Source: Paenibacillus forsythiae T98 (GTDB lineage: Bacteria > Bacillota > Bacilli > Paenibacillales > Paenibacillaceae). Taken from it: a DNA stretch of 35,694 bases. A program made the position numbers and the translations under genes. This document shows positions 8,030-16,442 of this stretch, piece after piece. The stretch spans positions 1 through 35,694 of the forward strand of contig NZ_ASSC01000217.1 of the NCBI RefSeq assembly GCF_000520735.1. The letters run 5' to 3'. The notes under the pieces are model-generated. The model had not been told where the DNA came from. It searched no databases and was given only the letters and a program-made list of their open reading frames with translations. How positions within the stretch are numbered: position 1 is the first letter of the stretch; every line of letters begins with the position of its first letter.

Positions 8030-8647
8030 TTACGAGCACAGGGCGGATACGCCCAGCAGCTCGCCAAGCAGCCCGATATGGGCAATTTCGAGCGAATTGC
8101 GCCGGATCAGCGTTTGCAGCAGAGGCAGATGAGCAGGCAGGTTTCGCCTCATGACCGAAGCGATCGCCTCATATCGGTCTCTTCGTCCGCGCAGCACATT
8201 GAATACAAATTCATGGGCCAGCGGCATGAGCCGCAGCCTTCCGACGCCGGAATAATTCCCGGCGGGTGCGCCCGCCTGCAGCAGGCAGGTCTCCACATTA
8301 TACTTCGACGGGCCGCTGCATATCCTGAATCCGCATACGAGCTCCAGGTGATAATCTTCCAGCCGGTAATGACCGATCAGCGAGTAGCATCCGCGGCTCC
8401 AGTCTTCCGCCGGCTTCCCGCATGCATACCGTCCAAGCGCCGAATGAAGCCTGTCCACCGCTTCCAGATCGGCATACAGATCGATATCGCGAGGAGGCGC
8501 CGCAAGCGGCACATCCTGCAGAAGCAGCCCGCAGCTTCCTCCCAGCAGCCATAAGGGCGAGTCTTTCTCTTCTCCAAAGCATAATGCATCAGCAGCCTGC
8601 CCAAGAGCTTTGCAAAGCCCCTGCGGCATTGTATTACCGGTTAACAT
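8030..8647 (-). CDS. Nucleotidyltransferase-fold protein, function unknown
   Basis: About 205 residues. LLGGSCGLLLQ (residues 34-44) followed by PRDIDLYAD (52-60) is the GGSx...DxD pattern of the polymerase-beta/MNT nucleotidyltransferase fold, with Asp54 and Asp56 as candidate metal ligands. No PAP/core or HEPN partner is seen. The start is uncertain: the open frame begins with TTG at 8689 without a binding site; ATGs exist at 8660-8662 and 8645-8647, and I chose the latter because GGGG lies nine bases upstream. Substrate is unknown; it might modify a nucleotide or be an inactive relative. Confidence 0.65.
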   Translation of the reverse strand: MLTGNTMPQGLCKALGQAADALCFGEEKDSPLWLLGGSCGLLLQDVPLAAPPRDIDLYADLEAVDRLHSALGRYACGKPAEDWSRGCYSLIGHYRLEDYHLELVCGFRICSGPSKYNVETCLLQAGAPAGNYSGVGRLRLMPLAHEFVFNVLRGRRDRYEAIASVMRRNLPAHLPLLQTLIRRNSLEIAHIGLLGELLGVSALCS

Positions 8648-8819
8648 TCCTTCACGCCCCATTCCTTCAAAAATCGCGCTACGATTCAATCAGAAATATG
8701 TTCGGTACGACGCTGTTAGGTTTCACTGTTAATTCCAGTATTGCCAGGAGACCGGTACGGCAGCTTTCCATCATTATTCGGCCACATCTTACGGGCTTGC
8801 CGCCCTAGAATGTAATGGC

Positions 8820-8999
8820 TTACATAATGGAGGCCAGGCCGCCGAGCAACCCGATCAGCATGATGACAAAAGCGATGACGGACAACACTCCTCGGAGCAG
8901 GCCTTTCGTCCTGCTGCGGGCAAACGTAATGAGAAATACGGACAGCCCCATAATCAAAATGGCGATCAGGGACAACCACATTTTAGTCATCGGGTCCAT
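8820..8999 (-). CDS. Small two-helix membrane protein, DUF2768-like
   Basis: 59 residues with two membrane segments (about 9-26 and 37-57) separated by a basic loop FARSRTKGLLR. It resembles the DUF2768 family of spore-formers, of unknown function; the family call is from memory. The ATG at 8997-8999 was chosen because GGAGG lies seven bases upstream, whereas the longer frame from 9035 has none. It follows spoVIF but has its own strong promoter, which overlaps the spoVIF terminator. Confidence 0.72.
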   Translation of the reverse strand: MDPMTKMWLSLIAILIMGLSVFLITFARSRTKGLLRGVLSVIAFVIMLIGLLGGLASIM

Positions 9000-9024
9000 T
9001 CGTACTCCTCCAATCCAGATGGAT

Positions 9025-9053
9025 ATTATAGGCATATTATAACACGATTACAA
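9025..9053 (-). promoter_or_regulatory. Sigma-A promoter of the DUF2768-like gene
   Basis: Minus strand TTGTAA, exact 17-base spacer, TATAAT; a second TATAAT-like box lies within the spacer. The -35 partly uses the T-run of the preceding terminator. Confidence 0.65.
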
Positions 9054-9093
9054 AAAAAAGAGCATCAGAACCGCGCTGGTTCTTTGCTCTTTT
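9052..9093 (-). terminator. Terminator after spoVIF
   Basis: Long hairpin: AAAAGAGCA pairs with TGCTCTTTT, and inside it AGAACC pairs with GGTTCT. Eight T follow on the minus strand. It starts 13 bases after the spoVIF stop. Confidence 0.9.
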
Positions 9094-9105
9094 CGAAAAA
9101 AGCTC

Positions 9106-9381
9106 TTATTTTTTAAGCATCATCTTCATTAAGGTTTCCATGCTGCTTGGATTCGCCCCGGTCTTCTTCACAGCGCTGATAATATCCTTGATCGTATCTT
9201 CGCTGACCGGTACTTTGGCCATGGCGGATACCTGCTTGATCAATTGGCGGAGCTGGGCTTCACTCTGAAGCGTTCCCGGCTTTACTGTGCCGGCCAGCCT
9301 TTTAACTGCGCCTTCCGAGATGTTTTTGCCCGCCTTTTTATTGATGGCGTTCAAGGCGTCCTTGGAAAAATTTCGGCTCAT
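9106..9381 (-). CDS. spoVIF: Stage VI sporulation protein F
   Basis: 91 residues, the usual size of the SpoVIF family. The central LRQLIKQVSAMAKVPVSED segment and the C-terminal TLMKMMLKK match the family pattern as I know it. In B. subtilis SpoVIF acts late in coat assembly, downstream of sigma-K and GerE. Here a sigma-K-like promoter (CACC, 16 bases, CATATGCTG) stands 30 bases upstream of the start, which supports the call. GGAGGAGGG seven bases from the ATG is a strong binding site. Confidence 0.85.
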   Translation of the reverse strand: MSRNFSKDALNAINKKAGKNISEGAVKRLAGTVKPGTLQSEAQLRQLIKQVSAMAKVPVSEDTIKDIISAVKKTGANPSSMETLMKMMLKK

Positions 9382-9411
9382 TTGTCATCCCTCCTCCGTC
9401 AATCCCCGATA

Positions 9412-9440
9412 CAGCATATGAGGATATCCGTGAAAAGGTG
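9412..9440 (-). promoter_or_regulatory. Candidate sigma-K promoter of spoVIF
   Basis: Minus strand CACC, exact 16-base spacer, CATATGCTG. The sigma-K consensus is mACm-N16-CATAnnnTA, so all but the last base of the -10 fit. Position and gene identity agree with late mother-cell expression. Confidence 0.5.
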
Positions 9441-9458
9441 AGGGCCGCAAGAGCTGCT

Positions 9459-10499
9459 TCACGTATGCCATTGTTCCCAGGTTTCCTGGGAAATGGATTC
9501 CAGTTCGGCCTTCGGATCGCGTCCCATAAGCGCTTCGACAGCCTCCCGTGGACTTCGGCCGAGAAATAGCACATGATATATTTGGTCCGTAATCGGCATC
9601 TGAACGCCCAAATTGGCAGAGATGGAATAAGCAGCCTGGGTTGTTCGTATTCCTTCAACCACCATGCCCATCGACTCCAGCACCTCATCCAGCGGTTTTC
9701 CCTGCCCAAGCAGAGAGCCCGCCCGCCAATTGCGGCTGTGTTTGCTTGTCGCCGTTACGACCAGATCGCCGATTCCGGCGAGTCCGGCGAACGTCATGGG
9801 ATTGGCCCCCAGCTCCACGCCGACACGGGAAATTTCCGCGATGCCCCGGGTAATCAGCGCCGCCTTGGCGTTATCTCCGTAGCCAAGCCCGTCAGACATC
9901 CCCGCGCCAAGCGCAATGATATTCTTGAGCGCCCCCGCCAGCTCCACGCCGAGCATATCCCGGTTCGTGTATACCCGGAAATCATTGTTCATGAACAGAT
10001 CCTGAGCCCGGGCTGCGGCTTGCTCATCCAGCGAAGCGACGACAACCGTTGTCGGGCAATGACGGACGACCTCCTCCGCATGGCTCGGACCGGAGAGGAC
10101 AACGATGCGGCCTTCCTCACAGCCAAGCTCCTCGGATATCACCGTGGACATCCTTTTCATCGTCTCTGTCTCAAAGCCCTTGGTTGCATGAACGCACAGC
10201 GTATCCTCTTTCCAATGAGCCTTCAGACTGCGGACAACCTGGCGCATGCCCGATGATGGAGCCACGATGACCACCGCCTTGACGCCTTCAACCGCTTCTG
10301 CCATATCGGTCGTGGCGATAATGTTAGCGGGGAGCACCACTCCCGGCAAATAGCGCTCATTTGTATGTCTGGTGTTAATCTCCTCTGACTGGGCAGCGTT
10401 GCGCGTCCACAGATAAACCTCCGGATGGTTCGCCGACAGAACGCTTGCCAGCGCCGTTCCCCAACTGCCCGCTACCAATACGGCGACTTTGTCAGACAA
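9459..10499 (-). CDS. gpsA: Glycerol-3-phosphate dehydrogenase [NAD(P)+]
   Basis: 346 residues from TTG at 10497-10499, chosen because AGGAGG lies eight bases upstream and the longer frame adds nothing family-like. It reduces dihydroxyacetone phosphate to sn-glycerol-3-phosphate for phospholipid synthesis. Visible landmarks: N-terminal nucleotide-binding segment LVAGSWGTALAS, VVLSGPSHAEE, the catalytic helix GALKNIIALGAGMSDGLGYG with its lysine, and NWRAGSLLGQG. The first glycine of the usual GAGSWG is valine here. It overlaps plsY by eight bases; the two enzymes act in sequence. Confidence 0.96.
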   Translation of the reverse strand: MSDKVAVLVAGSWGTALASVLSANHPEVYLWTRNAAQSEEINTRHTNERYLPGVVLPANIIATTDMAEAVEGVKAVVIVAPSSGMRQVVRSLKAHWKEDTLCVHATKGFETETMKRMSTVISEELGCEEGRIVVLSGPSHAEEVVRHCPTTVVVASLDEQAAARAQDLFMNNDFRVYTNRDMLGVELAGALKNIIALGAGMSDGLGYGDNAKAALITRGIAEISRVGVELGANPMTFAGLAGIGDLVVTATSKHSRNWRAGSLLGQGKPLDEVLESMGMVVEGIRTTQAAYSISANLGVQMPITDQIYHVLFLGRSPREAVEALMGRDPKAELESISQETWEQWHT

Positions 10500-11109
10500 C
10501 GCGCTTCCCTCCTTTGGATTTGGAGCCGATTTTGTTCTCGCGACGCTGTGCAATTTTAACTATATTCGTCCGGTGCCGCCAAAATGCAAAGACGGCGATG
10601 ATCAGGCTTGTCCACAGCACCGGATATGTAAACCCGGTGAACAGCAGGAACACCGGTGTCAATGATACGAACAGAAGCGAGCCGAGCGAGACGTAACGGG
10701 TTGCAAAGATAGAAAGTATGGCGATAATACCGGCGTACAGCGCAGGCAGAAAAGCCAATGTCGCCATTACGCCAATCGTGGTTGCGATGCCTTTCCCGCC
10801 TTTGAAATGGAAGTAAAGCGGCCAGTTGTGCCCGATGATCGCCGCAATGCCGCAGGCCGCAGAGACCCAGCCCCCCCATTCGTCCGCCCATACTCCGAGC
10901 CAGACGGCGGCAATACCTTTTAGCACATCCAAGAGCAGCACCAGTATAGCCGGTCCTGTTCCCAGGACCCGCAGTGTATTGGTCGCTCCGGCGTTGCCGC
11001 TGCCGTACTGGCGGATATCAATCCCCCGAATCAGCCTGGCCAGAAGCACGCTAAAGCTGACGGAGCCAAGCAAATAACTGATCACAATTGCTGCAATTTC
11101 AAACGCCAC
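10492..11109 (-). CDS. plsY: Acyl-phosphate:glycerol-3-phosphate acyltransferase
   Basis: 205 residues, GTG start with AGGAGA about eight bases upstream. Multi-pass membrane protein with the three PlsY motifs: SGNAGATNTLRVLG (near residue 37), the GHNWPLYFHFKGGKGIATT loop (near residue 92) and an L/T-rich third loop. It adds the first acyl chain to glycerol-3-phosphate at the membrane. It sits between der and gpsA, the common Bacillales order, and its product needs the GpsA product as substrate. Confidence 0.97.
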   Translation of the reverse strand: MAFEIAAIVISYLLGSVSFSVLLARLIRGIDIRQYGSGNAGATNTLRVLGTGPAILVLLLDVLKGIAAVWLGVWADEWGGWVSAACGIAAIIGHNWPLYFHFKGGKGIATTIGVMATLAFLPALYAGIIAILSIFATRYVSLGSLLFVSLTPVFLLFTGFTYPVLWTSLIIAVFAFWRHRTNIVKIAQRRENKIGSKSKGGKRVV

Positions 11110-11121
11110 GCTTTTTCTCTC

Positions 11122-12444
11122 CTATTCATCGTCGGATTTTCGCCGTGTAAAGATTCGGATCGGCGTTCCTTCAAAATCAAACGCACCGCGGATTTTATTC
11201 TCCAGGTAACGTTCATAGGAGAAGTGCATCAGCGAAGGGTCGTTGACGAATACGACAATCGTCGGCGGCTTCACGGCCACCTGGGTTACATAGTTGATTC
11301 GCAGACGGCGTCCCTTATCGGTTGGAGGCGGATTGATCGCAACCGCATCCGAGACGACATCGTTAAGCAGATGTGTGGCAATGCGCAGGGAATGCTGCTG
11401 CGCGACATGCTGCACAACCGGAAGCAGCTTATGCAGGCGCTGCTTCGTCAGCGCGGACAGAAAGACGACCGGCGCATAGGTCATAAACAGGAAATGGTCG
11501 CGGATCTTGTTCTCGAAATGCTGCATCGTCTTGTCGTCCTTCTCGACGGCATCCCACTTGTTGACTACGAACATCGACGCCTTGCCGGCATCATGCGCAT
11601 AACCGGCGATATGCTTATCCTGGTCGATAATGCCTTCTTCGCCGTTAATTACGACGAGAACGACATCCGCCCGTTCAATGGCCCGCATGGCGCGCATGAC
11701 GCTGTATTTCTCGGTCGTTTCATACACTTTGCCGCGCTTGCGCATACCGGCGGTATCGATCAGCACATAGCGCTGGCCGTCACGCTCAAACGGCGTATCT
11801 ATTGCATCGCGGGTCGTTCCCGCCACATCGCTTACAATAACGCGCTCCTCGCCGAGAATTGCGTTGACCAGAGACGATTTGCCCACATTCGGGCGCCCGA
11901 TCAGCGCGACGCGGATTACATCCTCGTCGTATTCTTCATCCAGCGGCTCCGGAAGCCGCTCTGTAACCTCATCCAGCAGATCGCCGATTCCGGTGCCGTG
12001 GCTGCCGGAGATGCCAATCGGATCTCCGAAGCCCAGGCTGTAGAATTCATAGATATCTTCAGCCCGCTTCATATTGTCCACCTTGTTGATTGCGAGCACG
12101 ACCGGCTTGCCTGACCGGAACAGCAGCTGGGCGACTTCTTCATCCGCATTTGTCAGTCCGCTCTTCGCTTCACACATGAACACGATCAGATCCGCTTCCT
12201 CGATCGCCAGCTCCGCCTGAACACGGATAGACTTCAGAATCGTATCCTCGCCATCGATTTCGATACCCCCCGTATCAATCACACTGAACGCCTTGCCGTT
12301 CCATTCCGATACGCCGTATATCCGGTCACGGGTAATTCCGGGTTTATCCTCCACAATAGCCAGCCGATCACCGATCAGCCGGTTAAAAATTGTAGACTTC
12401 CCAACATTGGGCCTTCCTACAATGGCCACAACGGGTCTTGCCAT
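11122..12444 (-). CDS. der: Ribosome biogenesis GTPase Der (EngA)
   Basis: 440 residues with two GTPase domains in tandem, each with GRPNVGKS (residues 9-16 and near 184), the DTGG and DTAG G3 motifs and the NKVD and NKWD G4 motifs; a KH-like domain fills the C-terminus. Der is essential for 50S subunit maturation. ATG start with AGGAGG nearby. First gene of der-plsY-gpsA; only 12 bases separate it from plsY. Confidence 0.98.
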   Translation of the reverse strand: MARPVVAIVGRPNVGKSTIFNRLIGDRLAIVEDKPGITRDRIYGVSEWNGKAFSVIDTGGIEIDGEDTILKSIRVQAELAIEEADLIVFMCEAKSGLTNADEEVAQLLFRSGKPVVLAINKVDNMKRAEDIYEFYSLGFGDPIGISGSHGTGIGDLLDEVTERLPEPLDEEYDEDVIRVALIGRPNVGKSSLVNAILGEERVIVSDVAGTTRDAIDTPFERDGQRYVLIDTAGMRKRGKVYETTEKYSVMRAMRAIERADVVLVVINGEEGIIDQDKHIAGYAHDAGKASMFVVNKWDAVEKDDKTMQHFENKIRDHFLFMTYAPVVFLSALTKQRLHKLLPVVQHVAQQHSLRIATHLLNDVVSDAVAINPPPTDKGRRLRINYVTQVAVKPPTIVVFVNDPSLMHFSYERYLENKIRGAFDFEGTPIRIFTRRKSDDE

Positions 12445-12520
12445 GTTTCATTCCTCCTGTCTGCCTTACGTTTCCCATCATAGCAAAAAAGCCCTCGCTT
12501 GGCTAACGCCTGAAAACACA

Positions 12521-12554
12521 ATCGGCGAACCCTCTTAGTAAAGGGTTCGCCGAT
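12521..12554 (-). terminator. Terminator after the S1-domain gene
   Basis: 13-bp perfect stem (ATCGGCGAACCCT with AGGGTTCGCCGAT), eight-base loop, followed on the minus strand by TGTGTTTTCA. It lies about 105 bases after the ypfD stop. Confidence 0.85.
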
Positions 12555-12575
12555 AAGTATACCCATTATGTCGGA

Positions 12576-12604
12576 TTATAAGAGCCGCCAGCCGGTTCTT
12601 ATAA
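12576..12604 (-). repeat. 12-bp inverted repeat in the 3' region of ypfD
   Basis: TTATAAGAGCCG, five-base loop, CGGTTCTTATAA; a full 12-bp stem with one G-U when transcribed. No T-run follows on either strand, so it is not a normal terminator. It stands between the ypfD stop and the true terminator. Confidence 0.7.
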
Positions 12605-12660
12605 AATATAAGCCATAAATAAGCGCTCAGCTTATTCAGTCTTATATCTCAAGAAGGGAA

Positions 12661-13941
12661 TTATTTGCCCTTGAATTTGTCCAGCTTGTCGCCGAAACGT
12701 TCAGCCAGCGTAAAGCTGAGCCCTTGATTGCTAAGCGAAACATTAGGGTTGTCAAGGACTTCTTTAGGCGCCCGGTCTCTGTTTCTTTCCGGTTTGGCAC
12801 TAGGAGCCGGAGCTTCTTCCGTTTCCTTGATGCTTAAGGATACACGCTTCTCGGACGGGTTGAAATCCAGAACTTTAACCTGAACCTCTTGCCCTTCCTT
12901 CAGCACCTCATGCGGTGTGCCGATATGCTTGTGGGAAATTTGCGAGATATGAACAAGGCCCTCTACGCCCGGGAACAGCTCAACGAACGCGCCGAAGTTG
13001 ACAAGGCGTTTCACTTCGCCTGTTACCACATCGCCAATATGGATCTTGTCGGCAGCGGTATCCCAAGGACCAGGCAATGCAGCTTTGATGCTCAGGCTGA
13101 TTTTGCCTTTTTCCGGATCAACCTTCAGCACTTTCACCCGAACTTTCTCACCCTCGGAGATGACATCGGAAGGCTTGTCAACATGGCTCCAGGCGATTTC
13201 GGAGACGTGAACAAGTCCATCAACGCCGCCTACATCGACGAACGCGCCGAATTGAGTCAGACGTTGTACCGTACCTTCGATGATTTGACCTTCGGAAAGC
13301 TCGGACATAATTCTTTGTTTGTTGGCTTCGAATTCCTCTTCGAGCACTTCCTTGGCGGAAAGAATAACCTTGCCGTTCTCACGGTCAAGCTCTTTCACTT
13401 TCACGCGCAGCGTGCGGCCTTTGTAATCGCTGAAATCTTCAACGAAATGACGCTCAACCATGGAAGCGGGGATAAATCCGCGGGCGCCCACATCGGCAAC
13501 CAGACCGCCTTTGACAACGTCGGCCACGGTGACTTCGAACGATTCCTGGGAATTATAGTATTTCTCCAGATCATCCCAGGATTTCTCGCTGTCCACAGCG
13601 CGTTTGGAAAGAACGAGGCTTTCCTTGTTGTCATTGATGCTGACCACCTTGCACTCCACTTCTTGTCCGACTTCAACAGCCGAAGCGGCATTGTCGAGTT
13701 GAACGGAAGACAGTTCGCGAATCGGAATAACGCCGTCATATTTATATCCAATGCTCACATAAGCTTGGTTATCTTCGATTTTGACGATCGTTCCTTTCAC
13801 GGTGTCGCCTTTTTTCAAGGAAATGATTTGTTCCAGTTCATCCTGGTTTGCAATTTCCTCTTGGTTGTTAGTAGCGGAATCTACCGCCTCCACGGATTCG
13901 TTATTCTCCGCAGCTTCCTGATTTCTTATTTCTTCAGACAT
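12661..13941 (-). CDS. ypfD: Ribosomal protein S1 homologue (YpfD type)
   Basis: 426 residues. An acidic, low-complexity N-terminus (about 40 residues) precedes four S1 RNA-binding domains, roughly 44-110, 130-200, 216-287 and 301-374; the last two carry the textbook FGAFV...GLVHVSEI pattern. The tail is charged. Firmicute S1-like proteins have fewer domains than E. coli S1 (six), and in B. subtilis the homologue is dispensable. It follows plsC-cmk but is separated by a terminator, so it has its own promoter. GAGGAGGG lies close to the ATG. Confidence 0.93.
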   Translation of the reverse strand: MSEEIRNQEAAENNESVEAVDSATNNQEEIANQDELEQIISLKKGDTVKGTIVKIEDNQAYVSIGYKYDGVIPIRELSSVQLDNAASAVEVGQEVECKVVSINDNKESLVLSKRAVDSEKSWDDLEKYYNSQESFEVTVADVVKGGLVADVGARGFIPASMVERHFVEDFSDYKGRTLRVKVKELDRENGKVILSAKEVLEEEFEANKQRIMSELSEGQIIEGTVQRLTQFGAFVDVGGVDGLVHVSEIAWSHVDKPSDVISEGEKVRVKVLKVDPEKGKISLSIKAALPGPWDTAADKIHIGDVVTGEVKRLVNFGAFVELFPGVEGLVHISQISHKHIGTPHEVLKEGQEVQVKVLDFNPSEKRVSLSIKETEEAPAPSAKPERNRDRAPKEVLDNPNVSLSNQGLSFTLAERFGDKLDKFKGK

Positions 13942-14056
13942 GTGATTACCCTCCTCGATTCAAAACCCCATTTATTTAAACCCGCGCTAGAGCAGGGTTC
14001 AAAACATACCTATTTAACGAATGCCCCGCTGTAATGTTACTTTCCTATTATGTTCC

Positions 14057-14078
14057 AAAAAATAACGGCTATGCCGCT
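14057..14078 (-). terminator. Terminator after plsC
   Basis: Six-base-pair stem AGCGGC/GCCGTT (one G-U) with a three-base loop, then TATTTTTT on the minus strand, 38 bases after the plsC stop. Confidence 0.75.
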
Positions 14079-14115
14079 TTCAGGCCCGGGAGTTCATCCG
14101 GTTCCCGCCGCTTGC

Positions 14116-14703
14116 TCATTTCCCGCTTGGCTTGCCGGTTGCCAGCATCTCCCGAATTCTTGACATAATGAGATCGGTAACCGCTTCAGCCGAATCGCTG
14201 CCGCCTGCGGCGTACTCGCTCAGATCAATCGGAGCGCCGTAAACGACGACCATCCGGCGAAAAGGCTTATATGGGCCGATTATCGCCGCCGGAACGACTG
14301 CCGCGCCGCTGCGGAGGGCGAAGGTTGCCGCTCCTTTCTTGGCGATGCCGACATCGCTGTTCCGTGTTCCTTCCGGAAAAATGCCCATTACCTGCCCGCT
14401 TCGGAGTAAATGAAGCGCTGTTTTAATGGATTCCTTGCTCACGCCTCCGCGTTTAACCGGAAAAGCGCCCACCCTCTTGATCAGAGGACCGAGAACAGGA
14501 ACCTTAAACAGCTCAGCCTTGGCCATGTAATTCACTTTGCGTTCCAGCTTGATTCCCATGGTAAAGGGATCAAGATTGCTGGTATGGTTGCCGCATAGCA
14601 GCACTCCGCCCTCATTCGGAATATTTTCAATTCCCACCGTCTTTAGCGGAAACAGAACGGAATAAATCAAGCGAAGCAATCCCCGGCAAATGACATAAAT
14701 CAT
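14116..14703 (-). CDS. plsC: 1-acyl-sn-glycerol-3-phosphate acyltransferase
   Basis: 195 residues. The catalytic NHTSNLDPF (HX4D, near residue 39), and FPEGTRNSD (near residue 114) are motifs I and III of the PlsC/AGPAT family; FPVKRGG is motif II. A hydrophobic N-terminal helix anchors it to the membrane. It adds the second acyl chain to give phosphatidic acid. The ATG overlaps the cmk stop by one base (TAATG), so it is translationally coupled to cmk, as in other Bacillales where cmk and plsC lie together. Confidence 0.94.
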   Translation of the reverse strand: MIYVICRGLLRLIYSVLFPLKTVGIENIPNEGGVLLCGNHTSNLDPFTMGIKLERKVNYMAKAELFKVPVLGPLIKRVGAFPVKRGGVSKESIKTALHLLRSGQVMGIFPEGTRNSDVGIAKKGAATFALRSGAAVVPAAIIGPYKPFRRMVVVYGAPIDLSEYAAGGSDSAEAVTDLIMSRIREMLATGKPSGK

Positions 14704-15410
14704 TAATGATTTCTCTCCCCGCGAACATAAGATCTGCAGTGGGACACGATGGTCTCCACAACCTGTACGATATTCATCGACGTCGTATCAAGCAGAATGC
14801 TGTCATCGGCGCGCCGCAGCGGCGAAATTTCCCGACTCTGGTCAAGGAGGTCTCGCTGCGCGATATCGTGTTCAAGCTGCTTCAGGCTCACCTCTTCAGT
14901 GTCCTTCAGTTCCTTGTAGCGGCGAAGAGCCCGCTCTTCCACGCTTGCCGTCATGAAAATCTTCACTTCGGCATCCGGCAGTACGGTTGTGCCGATATCG
15001 CGGCCGTCCATTACGACTCCTTTGCCAATCGCCATCTCTCGCTGAAGCTGACTCAGTCTCGTTCGAATGGATTCGATCTTGGCATACTGCGATACCATGC
15101 CGCTGACCTGAAGACTGCGGATATGGGGAGTCGCATCTTCCCCGTTGATGATCACTTTCTGCACATTTTCTCCGGGTATTAATTCAATCACCATGTTTCG
15201 CACTGTTTGAAGCACGTTATCGTGATCTTCCGGCACAATATCTTTACGGATCATATACCAGGTCACCGCCCGGTACATTGCTCCCGTATCGACATAAATG
15301 TAAGAAAGCTTGTGTGCAACCATGCGGGCTACTGTGCTCTTGCCTGCCCCGGCAGGTCCGTCGATAGCGACGTTGATTTTGTCAGCGATATGTGTCCCCT
15401 GCCTAACCAA
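14703..15410 (-). CDS. cmk: Cytidylate kinase
   Basis: 235 residues from TTG at 15408-15410. This start gives GGAGG nine bases upstream; the open frame continues to 15488 but without family similarity. P-loop GPAGAGKST near residue 20, YVDTGAMYRA, VVMDGRDIGTTVLPDA, and LRRADDSILLDTT are the classic CMP kinase motifs. It phosphorylates CMP and dCMP. An ATC codon in front of the GCTGAC (IADKIN) segment also has a site, but ATC starts are rare. A promoter and a hairpin with T-run lie upstream (15516-15575). Confidence 0.94.
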   Translation of the reverse strand: MVRQGTHIADKINVAIDGPAGAGKSTVARMVAHKLSYIYVDTGAMYRAVTWYMIRKDIVPEDHDNVLQTVRNMVIELIPGENVQKVIINGEDATPHIRSLQVSGMVSQYAKIESIRTRLSQLQREMAIGKGVVMDGRDIGTTVLPDAEVKIFMTASVEERALRRYKELKDTEEVSLKQLEHDIAQRDLLDQSREISPLRRADDSILLDTTSMNIVQVVETIVSHCRSYVRGERNH

Positions 15411-15515
15411 AGGGGCATTCCTCCTCAAAATAAGGCCAAGGCCGCGCTTGGCGGTAGTTCCACTTGACATACCGGAAAGCACGAACATAAATTCATACTT
15501 TCTGATATCTTCAAG

Positions 15516-15536
15516 AAAAAAGCAGGCATTGCCTGC
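15516..15536 (-). terminator. Hairpin with T-run between the PilZ gene and cmk
   Basis: GCAGGC/GCCTGC, 6-bp stem, three-base loop, six T on the minus strand. It lies about 110 bases after the PilZ gene stop and only about 4 bases after the start expected from the promoter at 15547-15575. Confidence 0.8.
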
Positions 15537-15546
15537 GACTTATAAA

Positions 15547-15575
15547 ATTATATCACAGTTTGTACAGCAGTGCAA
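15547..15575 (-). promoter_or_regulatory. Strong sigma-A promoter, upstream of the hairpin before cmk
   Basis: Minus strand TTGCAC, exact 17-base spacer, TATAAT. Initiation is expected near 15540, so the hairpin at 15516-15536 would be the very start of the transcript leading to cmk. Confidence 0.65.
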
Positions 15576-15647
15576 AATCGCATAGACTCAAAATATAGAG
15601 AATAAATCGGGGATTGGCGGCAAATTCCGGTGTATACCGGACTCGCG

Positions 15648-16301
15648 CTAACGGTTGCGGAAATCAAACTGCCGCTCGAAACAGTAGCGAATAATTTTCT
15701 GGCGTTCGCCGTCCAGGATGTTCACAAATTTGAGCATGGCCAGACTTCGCCCGTTCTCCAGTTTCTTCATCCGCACAACCTCAGCCTCAAATTGAGCATG
15801 CTCGCTGGAGCCGTTACGGTAAGGGAGAAGAATCCAGCACTGCAGATGGTCGCCCATTTCGAGCGGCACGCTTATATCCGTCATGAACGAAGTTCCGCCG
15901 CCGCTGATATCTTCGGTGCGAACGAGGAAGCGAATGCCCGCTGCCGTTCTGGCCGCCAGTTCAAGCTCCGCGCTGACGCGCAGGAAGCTCCGTCTTTGAA
16001 TTTTCAGAATCTCATCCTTCGCGGGCTTGTGCACCCGGACCATTCGGATAACGTCTTCCTTGAAACCGAGCACATGCGTGTAAAAATAATTTTTGATTCC
16101 GCCCTCGGTCATAAAATAAACCGACAGTTCATCCCCGATATGCAGTTTCTTCAACCGTCCGTTGCTTTCCTGCATCGGAATTTCAATCAGAAACGCCTCG
16201 TCTTCCACTTCCGCTATTCTGGATCGGTATTCAACTTCCGTTTCGGAGGCGTCGCTGGAGGCTTCCTGGATGAACAGATTGTCGTTGATTTTGGGATACA
16301 A
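15648..16301 (-). CDS. ypfA: YcgR-like PilZ-domain c-di-GMP receptor (MotI/YpfA type)
   Basis: 217 residues from TTG at 16299-16301, chosen because GGCGGTG lies six bases upstream and relatives begin YPKIN; the frame is open to another TTG at 16316. N-terminal YcgR domain (about 1-95), then a PilZ domain with both ligand motifs: RSFLR (104-108) and DISGGG (131-136), so it should bind c-di-GMP. In B. subtilis this protein stops the flagellar motor. Position between cmk and ypeB matches B. subtilis, but the ypfB gene between them is not seen. Confidence 0.85.
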   Translation of the reverse strand: MYPKINDNLFIQEASSDASETEVEYRSRIAEVEDEAFLIEIPMQESNGRLKKLHIGDELSVYFMTEGGIKNYFYTHVLGFKEDVIRMVRVHKPAKDEILKIQRRSFLRVSAELELAARTAAGIRFLVRTEDISGGGTSFMTDISVPLEMGDHLQCWILLPYRNGSSEHAQFEAEVVRMKKLENGRSLAMLKFVNILDGERQKIIRYCFERQFDFRNR

Positions 16302-16343
16302 GCATGTCACCGCCAATGAAATTAGTAAGATATTCTAAAGCCG

Positions 16344-16352
16344 ATTATACCA
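16344..16352 (-). promoter_or_regulatory. Extended -10 promoter of the PilZ gene
   Basis: Minus strand TGGTATAAT, an intact TGn plus TATAAT, about 43 bases upstream of the chosen start. The -35 (CACCCA at 17 bases) is poor. Confidence 0.55.
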
Positions 16353-16442
16353 TGGGTTGCAGCGGCTGGGTGAGAAAAAATTGCAAGACGCTCCGGTGCA
16401 AATCCTTTTCAGGGAGAACAGGGCCCTGCCCGTAATCAGGCT

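Noticed and set aside
12889-14034. 381-codon plus-strand frame across ypfD
   Set aside because: Antisense to the conserved S1-domain gene; its composition is that of a shadow frame.
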